Shown here one piece after another: positions 15,869 to 22,736 of a DNA stretch of 22,736 nucleotides; the first letter of the stretch is position 1, and the number at the start of each line of letters is the position of its first letter. Source of the DNA: an uncultured Lacibacter sp. (lineage in GTDB: Bacteria; Bacteroidota; Bacteroidia; Chitinophagales; Chitinophagaceae); NCBI RefSeq assembly GCF_946479605.1, contig NZ_CAMLGT010000027.1, forward strand, positions 1 through 22,736. Direction: 5' to 3'. The position numbers and the translations under genes were made by a program. A model generated the notes under the pieces. That model was given only the letters and a program-made list of their open reading frames with translations. It searched no databases and was not told where the DNA came from.

Positions 15869-18844
15869 GTGAAACAAAAAGCCGTCTATCAATTTCTTGT
15901 TTTAATTAGTCTTATAAGTCAACAGGTTTTACTTGCACAAAAGCCGGTAAAGCCTGTTCCTCCTTTATTCAGCGATAAAGGGAAGTTAGTCTACTCACCT
16001 GATCAATTGGGTAACCGCATTCCTGATTATTCATATAGTGGTTATAAAGCATCGGAGCAGCCGATACCAACTGTTGAGGTAAAAGTGGTAGTACCCGTAA
16101 AAGCAGGTGATGCAACTCTTCGCATTCAGTCGGCTTTGGATTATGTGGCTTCTTTACCTGCTGATGCAAATGGTTTTCGTGGTGCAGTGTTGTTGCAGAA
16201 AGGAACGTATGAAGTGTTTGGTCAATTACGCATCACAGCATCAGGCGTTGTGTTGCGTGGCAGCGGCATTAATACCACAACAATTGTAGGTGCGGGAACG
16301 GGAAGATTGGCATTGATTAAAATCATCGGCAAAAAAATAAATCAGTCTTCAGCTTTCGGTATAAAAATTACGGATGCATACGTGCCGGTAAATGCCATGA
16401 GTTTTCATGTGGATGAATCGATCAGCATGAAAGAACACTCAAACAGGATCATCATCCGCCGCCCATCAACTGCCAACTGGATACAGTTATTAGGAACCGA
16501 TCATTTTGGCGGAGGCATTACAGCGTTGGGATGGAAACCCGGCGAACGTGATGTGCTGATGGATCGTTCCATTACAAAAATTGAAGGCAATACAGTTTAC
16601 ATTGATGCGCCGGTAACATCTGCACTCGATACTACTTATGGCGGTGCAACCATTTCTTTTTACAACAATGATGGACGCATAAATAACTGCGGCGTTGAAA
16701 ATGTAAAGTTGATCTCTACTTACGATAAAGCAAATCCAAAAGACGAAGATCATCGGTGGAATGCCATCAATATTGAAAATGCTGAAGATTGCTGGGTGAG
16801 GCAAATTACCTTTCAGCATTTTGCAGGCAGTGCAGTAAGTGTATTGGAAACATCAAAACGTATTACTGTTGAAGATTGTATTTCGTTTGCGCCTGTTTCT
16901 GAAATAGGCGGACAACGCCGGTATACTTTTTTAACCACAGGTCAGCAAACATTATTTCAACGTTGCTATGCCGAGAATGGTTATCACGATTTTGCAGTTG
17001 GTTTTTGTGCTGCAGGTCCGAATGCATTTGTACAATGCGAATCAATTCTGCCATTCAGTTTTAGTGGCGCCATTGATAGCTGGGCAAGTGCTGTGTTGTT
17101 TGATGTGGTGAATGTTGATGGCAATGCATTGCGTTTCGGAAACCGCTACCAGGATGGTAATGGGGCAGGTTGGGCCGCTGCCAATAGTTTATTCTGGAAT
17201 TGTACAGCAGCACGCATTGATTGTTTTAAACCACCCACTGCACAAAACTGGGCATTCGGCAGCTGGAGCCAGTTTGCAGGCGATGGATACTGGAATGAAA
17301 GCAACAACAGCATAACACCAAGAAGTTTGTTTTATGCACAGTTAAAAGAACGCATCAATAAAAATGTAGATGCGCAGGCGCAAATTATGGGTGTGCCTAC
17401 AGAAGCAAGCAGCAGTCCTTCGGTTGAAGTGGCGCAACAGTTAACAAAAGAAGCATCCAGGCCCAAACAATTAATGAAAGACTGGATAGCACAGGCATCA
17501 GTAAGAATAAAAATTCCTGTTGATGCAGCAGGTGTAAAAACAATTGATCAGATCGGCATTAAAAAAACAGTATTGCCCACATTCGCTCCGGCATTAACCA
17601 TTAAGAACGGCATATTAGTGAGAGGTTCAGAATATATTACAGGAAGAAGAACAAATGTGCAATGGTGGAGTGGTGGTTTGCAGGCAAAAGATATCAGGGA
17701 AGCAAGACCGCATGTTACACGTTTTGTTCCCGGTCGCAGCGGAAAAGGTTTAACTGATAACCTCGAAGAAGTTGTAACGGAAATGAAAACAAGCAACACG
17801 GTTGCACTTGAACATAATTATGGGTTGTGGTACGACAGGAGAAGAGATGATCATGAACGCATCCGCAGAATGGATGGTGAAGTATGGCCGCCGTTTTATG
17901 AATTGCCTTTTGCTCGCAGCGGAAAAGAAACAGCATGGGATGGATTAAGCAAATACGATCTTACAAAGTATAATTTGTTTTACTGGAGCCGTTTAAAGCA
18001 GTTTGCTGATCTTGCTGATCAGAATGGATTAGTGTTGCTGCACCAGAATTATTTCCAGCACAACATTATTGAAGCCGGTGCACACTATGCCGATTTTCCC
18101 TGGCGCACTGCCAATAACATCAACAACACAGGCTTTGTTGAACCGGTGAATTATGCAGGAGATAAACGTATTTTTTATGCCGAACAGTTTTATGATCTGT
18201 CAAATCCTGTTCGTAGGGAACTGCACAAAAAATACATTCGCCAGTGTTTGGCCAATTTTAAAAACAACAACGGCGTTATTCAACTCATCAGTGAAGAATA
18301 CACAGGCCCTTTGCATTTTGTAAAATTCTGGCTCGATGTGATTCGTGAATGGAAAAAAGAAACAGGCAAGCATCCGTTGATTGCATTGAGTGTAACCAAA
18401 GATGTGCAGGATTCAATTCTTGCATTGTCTGCTTATGCTGCAGTTGTTGATATCATCGATATACGTTATTGGCATTACCAGGCCGATGGCACTGCGTATG
18501 CACCAAAAGGCGGAGAAAATTTAGCACCTCGCCAGCATGCACGTTTATTAAAACCAAAGAAAACAAGTTTCGAACAAGTGTATCGTGCAGTAAAAGAATA
18601 CCGTGTAAAATTTCCAGGAAAAGCCGTGATGTACAGCGGTGATAGTTATCCTGAGTTTGGTATTGCAGCCTTCATGGCAGGAGGAAGCATGCCGGTGTTG
18701 CCTGGTAATATTGATGCCGCAATAGTGAATGCTGCAACGGGTATGAAGCCAGTTGCGTCTTCCAATACAAATGAATATGTATTGAGCGATGGCAAAAACA
18801 GTATTGTATATAATACTGTAACAAAAAAGATTGAGAAACGATAA
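15869..18844 (+). CDS. Exported beta-helix protein fused to a DUF6298-like C-terminal domain
   Basis: A 991-residue protein starting at GTG; an in-frame stop lies five codons upstream, and only the GTG gives the complete signal peptide (cleaved after VLLAQ). Residues about 55-500 read as a right-handed beta-helix of pectate-lyase-3 style: TLRIQSALDYVASL, AVLLQKGTYEVFGQLRI, VVLRGSGINTTTIVG, then repeated short turns such as NRIIIRRPSTANWI and WVRQITFQHFAGSAVSV. After a helical linker, residues about 545-991 form a different domain with alternating strands and helices, LVLLHQNYFQHNIIEAGAHY, ADFPWR and LISEEYTG (E809, E810), probably a (beta/alpha)8-type barrel. From memory this tail resembles DUF6298, unverified. 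Activity of either half is unknown; the locus implies pectin. The 56-base gap before it holds a weak gataca/tgtatc hairpin and no clear promoter, so it may follow the second lyase on one transcript. Confidence 0.82.
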   Translation: MKQKAVYQFLVLISLISQQVLLAQKPVKPVPPLFSDKGKLVYSPDQLGNRIPDYSYSGYKASEQPIPTVEVKVVVPVKAGDATLRIQSALDYVASLPADANGFRGAVLLQKGTYEVFGQLRITASGVVLRGSGINTTTIVGAGTGRLALIKIIGKKINQSSAFGIKITDAYVPVNAMSFHVDESISMKEHSNRIIIRRPSTANWIQLLGTDHFGGGITALGWKPGERDVLMDRSITKIEGNTVYIDAPVTSALDTTYGGATISFYNNDGRINNCGVENVKLISTYDKANPKDEDHRWNAINIENAEDCWVRQITFQHFAGSAVSVLETSKRITVEDCISFAPVSEIGGQRRYTFLTTGQQTLFQRCYAENGYHDFAVGFCAAGPNAFVQCESILPFSFSGAIDSWASAVLFDVVNVDGNALRFGNRYQDGNGAGWAAANSLFWNCTAARIDCFKPPTAQNWAFGSWSQFAGDGYWNESNNSITPRSLFYAQLKERINKNVDAQAQIMGVPTEASSSPSVEVAQQLTKEASRPKQLMKDWIAQASVRIKIPVDAAGVKTIDQIGIKKTVLPTFAPALTIKNGILVRGSEYITGRRTNVQWWSGGLQAKDIREARPHVTRFVPGRSGKGLTDNLEEVVTEMKTSNTVALEHNYGLWYDRRRDDHERIRRMDGEVWPPFYELPFARSGKETAWDGLSKYDLTKYNLFYWSRLKQFADLADQNGLVLLHQNYFQHNIIEAGAHYADFPWRTANNINNTGFVEPVNYAGDKRIFYAEQFYDLSNPVRRELHKKYIRQCLANFKNNNGVIQLISEEYTGPLHFVKFWLDVIREWKKETGKHPLIALSVTKDVQDSILALSAYAAVVDIIDIRYWHYQADGTAYAPKGGENLAPRQHARLLKPKKTSFEQVYRAVKEYRVKFPGKAVMYSGDSYPEFGIAAFMAGGSMPVLPGNIDAAIVNAATGMKPVASSNTNEYVLSDGKNSIVYNTVTKKIEKR

Positions 18845-19095
18845 AGCCGGTATTAACAAAGGCAATAACATTTGTCGGAATATTATTGCTTAGTGATGGA
18901 ATAAATTACTGACTTGATGGAAATATTTCTTCTTAAAAGGCTTTTTCGCTATTGAAAGTTACCTTTAAGACTTACCGGTTGTTGAGCTGTTGAGGTCGTT
19001 TAAAAAGAGTTGTTGGAAAGCCTGATGGCTCGTTCCGGTTACGAAGATTTTATATTTTTTATTGTTGATTTCAAAGTCAGAAGATTTTTTTAACG
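18845..19095 (+). other. Longest gene-free gap (251 bases)
   Basis: No open frame or RNA gene is supported here. A weak hairpin, aaggcaataa at 18859-18868 against ttattgctt at 18883-18891 with a bulged g, follows the upstream stop but lacks a T-run, so termination is doubtful. A second imperfect pairing joins cttaaaagg and cctttaag around 18930-18980. The tail is A+T-rich, with a tatatttt at 19051-19058 that resembles a -7 element without a suitably spaced TTG. The gap is the natural place for a promoter serving the three genes downstream. Confidence 0.5.
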
Positions 19096-20505
19096 ATGAG
19101 GACTCTCTTACAACGATTTGCTTCAGCTACTCTGCAAATGGTCATTCTCGCCATTTTTACTTTCCTGTTCGGTATACAAAGCCAGGCGCAGGTAAAACAA
19201 TTAAAAGTTTCTCCCAACAAAAGATTTTTTCAAACAGTTGATGGTAAGCCATTCTTCTGGATTGGTGATACAGGTTGGTTGCTGTTTGTAAAGTGCAGCA
19301 GGGAAGATGCCATCCGTTATCTTGAAACAAGAAAGCAGCAGGGCTTTAATGTGGTGCAGGTAATGGTACTGCATGATATGAACAATACCAAAAATGTGTA
19401 CGGCGATTATGCATTGATCAATGAAGATGTGTCAAAACCAAATGTTACTGCCGGAAACAATTTTGCAGACAAGGAAGCCTATGATTATTGGGATCATGTA
19501 GATTTTATTGTAGACGAAGCTGCGAAGCGTGGTATCTACATGGCCATGGTGCCCATTTGGGGCAGCAATGTAAAAGGCGGCAAGGTAAGTGCACAACAAG
19601 GGGAGGCCTATGCAACATTTTTAGCCAACCGCTATAAAAACAAAACAAACATTATCTGGTTGAATGGTGGTGATGTAAAAGGAACAGAAGGAATGGATGT
19701 GTGGAAAGTGATTGGACCAACCTTAAAAAAGCTGGATCCAAAACATTTGGTTACCTATCATCCACGTGGCCGCACTTCTTCAAGCGATTGGTTTCACAAT
19801 GAATCATGGCTTGACTTTAATATGTTTCAGAGTGGACATAAGAATTATGCACAGGATACAAGCAGCAATGAAACCAATCATTATGGCGAAGACAACTGGA
19901 AGTTTGTAGATGTGGATTATAGCTTAAAGCCAGTGAAGCCAACAATGGATGGCGAACCATCGTACGAAAATATTCCGCATGGCCTGCATGATAGTTTACA
20001 GCCACGCTGGACGGATGCTGATCTTCGTCGCTATGCTTACTGGAGTGTGTTTGCAGGTGGTGCAGGTTTTACTTATGGTGAAAACGCAACGATGCAGTTC
20101 AATAAAATGGGCGACTGGACGGCGAACTATGGTGTACGAATGAATTGGAAAGATGCCTTGCTTTCACCCGGGGCAACACAAATGGTACATCTGAAAAAAC
20201 TCATATTGAGCAAATCCTATTTTGATCGTGTGCCTGCGCAGGAGTTGGTTGTGGATAGTGGCGAACGTTACAACCGTGTTGCTGCAACAAAGGGAAACAG
20301 CTATGCAATGTTTTATGTGTACAACGGAAGATCATTTACAATTGATGCATTAAAGTTGAAGTTTGCTGCCACAAAAGCAAATTGGTTCAATCCTGCAACA
20401 GGTAAACAGCAACCGGTTACAGGATATAAAAAAGGTGTAACAAGTTTTGATCCTCCCGGCGAACAGAAAGATGGTAATGATTGGGTATTGATTTTAGAGA
20501 AATAG
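19096..20505 (+). CDS. GH140-type glycosidase (apiosidase family, DUF4038)
   Basis: A 469-residue exported enzyme; signal peptide ends QSQAQ near residue 32. The catalytic (beta/alpha)8 barrel opens with KRFFQTVDGKPFFWIGDTGWLLF, then YLETRKQQGFNVVQVMVL and DYWDHVDFIVDEAAKRGIYMAMVPIWG. The likely acid/base is D193 in WLNGGD, and the nucleophile E287 in MDGEPSYENIPHG; RRYAYWSVFAGGAGFTYG closes the barrel. The C-terminal beta-sandwich (about 370-469) carries SYAMFYVYNGRSFTID and WFNPATGK, the putative collagen-binding-like domain usually joined to DUF4038. GH140 was founded on a Bacteroides enzyme that hydrolyses the D-apiose linkage to the galacturonan backbone of rhamnogalacturonan-II, so apiose removal is a reasonable prediction, although DUF4038 proteins are diverse. 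The next gene starts after only 3 bases, so these are cotranscribed. Confidence 0.87.
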   Translation: MRTLLQRFASATLQMVILAIFTFLFGIQSQAQVKQLKVSPNKRFFQTVDGKPFFWIGDTGWLLFVKCSREDAIRYLETRKQQGFNVVQVMVLHDMNNTKNVYGDYALINEDVSKPNVTAGNNFADKEAYDYWDHVDFIVDEAAKRGIYMAMVPIWGSNVKGGKVSAQQGEAYATFLANRYKNKTNIIWLNGGDVKGTEGMDVWKVIGPTLKKLDPKHLVTYHPRGRTSSSDWFHNESWLDFNMFQSGHKNYAQDTSSNETNHYGEDNWKFVDVDYSLKPVKPTMDGEPSYENIPHGLHDSLQPRWTDADLRRYAYWSVFAGGAGFTYGENATMQFNKMGDWTANYGVRMNWKDALLSPGATQMVHLKKLILSKSYFDRVPAQELVVDSGERYNRVAATKGNSYAMFYVYNGRSFTIDALKLKFAATKANWFNPATGKQQPVTGYKKGVTSFDPPGEQKDGNDWVLILEK

Positions 20506-20508
20506 GCT

Positions 20509-21435
20509 ATGAATAGAAAATTAGTAATTATCAATTGTTCATTATTAATGCTGCTGGCTTCTTGCAGTAGCAAAGCTTACCTGTTTACATCTTTCCACGA
20601 ACCTGCCGATGCAGGTTTGCGGATGTTGTACAGTTATGATGGCAGAAACTGGACAGATCTTGACACCGTTCTTTTACAGCCGAAAGTGGGTAACCAGAAA
20701 GTAATGCGTGACCCAAGCATGGTACAAGGGCCTGATGGTACATTTCATTTGGTGTGGACGAGCAGCTGGCGTGGTGATCTGGGTTTTGGTTATGCGTCAT
20801 CAAAAGATCTGTTGCATTGGAGTGAACAACAGTTTATTCCTGCCATGAAGAATGAACCAACAACAGTCAACACATGGGCGCCTGAATTATTTTATGATGA
20901 TGAAGCAAAGCAATACATCATCATCTGGGCGAGTTGTATTCCCGGCCGCTTTGAAAGAGGTATTGAGGAAGACAGCAACAATCACCGTATGTATGTTACC
21001 ACAACGCCTGATTTTAAAACATTCAGCGATACAAAATTATTTCTTGATCCGAAGTTCAGCGTTATTGATGCAGTGATCGTTAAACGTATGAAAGAGGATT
21101 ATGTGTTGGTGCTGAAAGATAATACAAGGCCTGAACGGAATATTAAAGTAGCATTTGGTACTTCGCCGCTTGGTCCGTGGACGAATATTTCAAAACCATT
21201 CTCCGACAATTTCACCGAAGGTCCTTCGGTTGTGAAATTAAAAGATGAATGGCTGATCTATTATGATTCGTACCGTAAGAAAATTTATGAAGCAGTTGCA
21301 ACAAAAGATTTTGTGGCGTTTCAAAATGTAACAACACAGGTAAAAGTTCCGGAAGGGCATAAGCACGGAACAATTGTACCGGTGAAAAAGAAGTTTATTA
21401 AAAAGTTTGTCCGAAAAATAGAATTAAAGAAATGA
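20509..21435 (+). CDS. GH43-like five-bladed propeller lipoprotein
   Basis: A 308-residue lipoprotein: lipobox LASC puts the acylated Cys at residue 19. The chain shows the beta-propeller pattern of clan GH-F, with LRMLYSYDGRNWTDLD, MRDPSMVQGPDGTFHLVWTSSW, LGFGYASSKDLLHWS, TWAPELFYDDEAKQYIIIWAS and GPSVVKLKDEWLIYYDSY. The three carboxylates expected for GH43 are in place: D68 (RDPSM), D187 (VIDAVIV) and E237 (TEGPSV). Family members remove arabinofuranose, xylose or galactose from plant glycans by inversion; arabinose on pectin side chains is a fair guess. The C-terminus is strongly basic (KKKFIKKFVRK). Its stop overlaps the next start in an ATGA at 21432-21435, suggesting translational coupling. 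The signal peptide segment resembles a dispersed simple repeat shared with the next gene. Confidence 0.85.
   Translation: MNRKLVIINCSLLMLLASCSSKAYLFTSFHEPADAGLRMLYSYDGRNWTDLDTVLLQPKVGNQKVMRDPSMVQGPDGTFHLVWTSSWRGDLGFGYASSKDLLHWSEQQFIPAMKNEPTTVNTWAPELFYDDEAKQYIIIWASCIPGRFERGIEEDSNNHRMYVTTTPDFKTFSDTKLFLDPKFSVIDAVIVKRMKEDYVLVLKDNTRPERNIKVAFGTSPLGPWTNISKPFSDNFTEGPSVVKLKDEWLIYYDSYRKKIYEAVATKDFVAFQNVTTQVKVPEGHKHGTIVPVKKKFIKKFVRKIELKK
20530..20549 (+). repeat. Repeat-like signal-peptide segment, copy 1
   Basis: The bases atcaattgttcattattaat encode I-N-C-S-L-L-M in the GH43-like signal peptide. They match 17 of 20 positions with 21462-21481 in the next gene, in the same reading frame. A-T-T-C-A-T-T-type strings of this kind are familiar as intergenic simple repeats in Bacteroidota; that link is from memory and not verified. 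Confidence 0.45.
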
Positions 21436-22736
21436 GATTAAGCCTGACGATATTATTCATTATCCATTATTCATTGTTAATTGGGCAAGATACTGTTCGC
21501 TACACAGGAACGACTTTGTCGAACGTGGATTATCATCACGGGCAATTATCGCCTGCTGTTGGTGTACACAATATTCAAACCATGCGGGCCAACCGTGCAG
21601 ATACCGGGGCAACATCATGGACATATAATCATGCACCCATGTTGGCGTACTGGAACAATACTTTTTATTTAGAGTATTTAAGCGATCCTGTTGGTGAGCA
21701 TATCCCTCCCGGTCAAACATTGTTGCAAACATCAAAAGATGGTTACAACTGGAATTATCCTGTTGTGATTTTTCCTCCTTACAAAGTGCCCGATGGTTTT
21801 GTAAAGCCGGGTAAAACGGATACGGCAAAGAACAATTATGCCGTCATGCATCAACGCATGGGCTTTTATACGTCAAAGTCGAAGCGCTTGTTTGCATTGG
21901 CATTTTATGGAATTGTGCTGGGGCAAAAAGATGATCCGAACGATGGTAATGGTATTGGTCGTGTAATAAGAGAAATAAAAGCTGATGGAAGTTTTGGTCC
22001 TATCTATTTTCTGCGCTACAATCATTCCTTTAATGAAAAAAACACAAGCTATCCGTTTTACAAATCATCAAAAGACAAAGGTTTTGTTGCTGCATGTGAG
22101 GAAATACTCAGTACGCCTTTACTGATGATGCAGACAGTGGAAGAAGCTGATCGTAACGACCCGTTGATTCCTTTACAAAAAGAGTTTAAAGCATTCAGTT
22201 ATTATCATTTGCCGAATGGTAATGTGGCGGCGCTCTGGAAATCGGCACTCACAAGCATTTCAAAAGATGAAGGCAAAACCTGGCAGTATAATCCAACAAG
22301 AGCACCTGGCTTTGTCAACTCCAATGCAAAGATTTGGGGACAACGTACCAGTGATGGCAACTATGCAACGGTGTACAATCCTTCAGAATTTCGCTGGCCG
22401 TTGGCCGTTAGTGTAAGCAATGATGGATTGAACTATACCAACCTGCTGCTGGTGAATGGCGAGATTACTTCTATGCGTTATGGTGGTGCATATAAAAGTT
22501 ATGGTCCGCAGTATGTGCGTGGCATACAGGAAATGGATGGTAAACCGGTTGATAATAATATGTGGGTAACCTACAGTATGAACAAAGAAGATATGTGGGT
22601 GAGCCGTATTCCTGTTCCTGTTATAAGTAAAGTAACAGCACCTGTAAATGATGTATTCAACAACATGACAGCCGGAAAGGACTTGAACGAATGGAATATT
22701 TACAGTCCGCTTTGGTGCAGGGTGAATGTGGAAACA
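21432..22736 (+). CDS. Sialidase-like beta-propeller enzyme (runs off the window)
   Basis: An open frame of 435 codons from the ATG at 21432 to the window edge, with no stop. The first 19 residues (MRLSLTILFIIHYSLLIG then Q) form a signal peptide. The body has Asp-box-like turns of sialidase propellers: SKDGYNWNYP, SKDEGKTWQY (close to the canonical S-x-D-x-G-x-T-W) and SNDGLNYTN. Other marked segments are YHHGQLSPAVGVHNIQTMRANRAD, SWTYNHAPMLAYWNNTFYLEYL, PVGEHIPPGQTLLQTS, HQRMGFYTSKSKRLF and RWPLAVS. I recognise the family from memory as uncharacterised sialidase-like proteins of plant-polysaccharide degraders, not classic neuraminidase. Possible roles are release of a keto-sugar acid (GH33-like) or of rhamnose or another side-chain sugar; none is shown. 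It overlaps the GH43-like stop by four bases. The C-terminal part is missing only because the window ends. Confidence 0.8.
   Translation, partial: MRLSLTILFIIHYSLLIGQDTVRYTGTTLSNVDYHHGQLSPAVGVHNIQTMRANRADTGATSWTYNHAPMLAYWNNTFYLEYLSDPVGEHIPPGQTLLQTSKDGYNWNYPVVIFPPYKVPDGFVKPGKTDTAKNNYAVMHQRMGFYTSKSKRLFALAFYGIVLGQKDDPNDGNGIGRVIREIKADGSFGPIYFLRYNHSFNEKNTSYPFYKSSKDKGFVAACEEILSTPLLMMQTVEEADRNDPLIPLQKEFKAFSYYHLPNGNVAALWKSALTSISKDEGKTWQYNPTRAPGFVNSNAKIWGQRTSDGNYATVYNPSEFRWPLAVSVSNDGLNYTNLLLVNGEITSMRYGGAYKSYGPQYVRGIQEMDGKPVDNNMWVTYSMNKEDMWVSRIPVPVISKVTAPVNDVFNNMTAGKDLNEWNIYSPLWCRVNVET
21462..21481 (+). repeat. Repeat-like signal-peptide segment, copy 2
   Basis: The bases atccattattcattgttaat encode I-H-Y-S-L-L-I in the propeller signal peptide and align in frame with copy 1 at 20530-20549, differing at three positions. 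The stretch just before it (ttattcat) continues the same simple pattern. Confidence 0.45.

Overview
The window reads as part of a Bacteroidota chromosome, most likely a Chitinophagaceae-like soil, plant or freshwater bacterium. The support is an adjacent SusC/SusD pair, export signals ending in A-Q, lipoproteins with a Cys after a short hydrophobic stretch, A+T-rich spacers almost without Shine-Dalgarno sites, and a dense cluster of exported pectin-active enzymes. The family-level placement is an impression from protein style, not a computed result. Every gene I accept lies on the + strand, and both ends of the window cut through genes.

Layout. (1) 1-2769: the end of a GH78 alpha-L-rhamnosidase-type gene, then two cytoplasmic-type oxidoreductases, a zinc-dependent sugar dehydrogenase and an aldo/keto reductase. 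The gaps after both oxidoreductases carry copies of a roughly 65-base dispersed repeat with a REP-like palindrome. (2) 2910-5333: an exported GH2 glycosidase. (3) 5509-12291: an outer-membrane uptake operon made of a DUF3826-type exported protein, a SusC-like TonB-dependent transporter, a SusD-like lipoprotein and a third surface-type lipoprotein, closed by an intrinsic terminator. (4) 12432-15812: two closely similar PL1 pectate lyases in tandem, separated by a very long hairpin terminator. (5) 15869-18844: a 991-residue protein that appears to join a pectate-lyase-like beta-helix to a C-terminal barrel-like domain of unknown activity. (6) 19096-22736: a tight run of a GH140-type (apiosidase family) enzyme, a GH43-like lipoprotein and a sialidase-like beta-propeller that runs off the window; the last two genes overlap by four bases.

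Taken together this is a polysaccharide utilisation locus for pectin. The PL1 lyases would cut the homogalacturonan backbone outside the cell or at its surface. SusC, SusD and the accessory lipoprotein would bind and import oligosaccharides. The GH78, GH2, GH140, GH43-like and propeller enzymes would strip side-chain sugars. The two oxidoreductases may process one of the released sugars in the cytoplasm. GH140 together with GH78, GH2, GH43-like, PL1 and a sialidase-like propeller recalls rhamnogalacturonan-II or another apiose-containing pectin, but that is inference. No regulator, GH28, GH105 or pectin esterase is visible here; these may lie outside the window.

The least-described parts are the beta-helix/barrel fusion, the propeller at the right edge, the DUF3826-type protein and the third lipoprotein. 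No RNA genes, CRISPR array, transposase or prophage genes were seen. No gene-free stretch exceeds 300 bases; the longest, 18845-19095, is described below.
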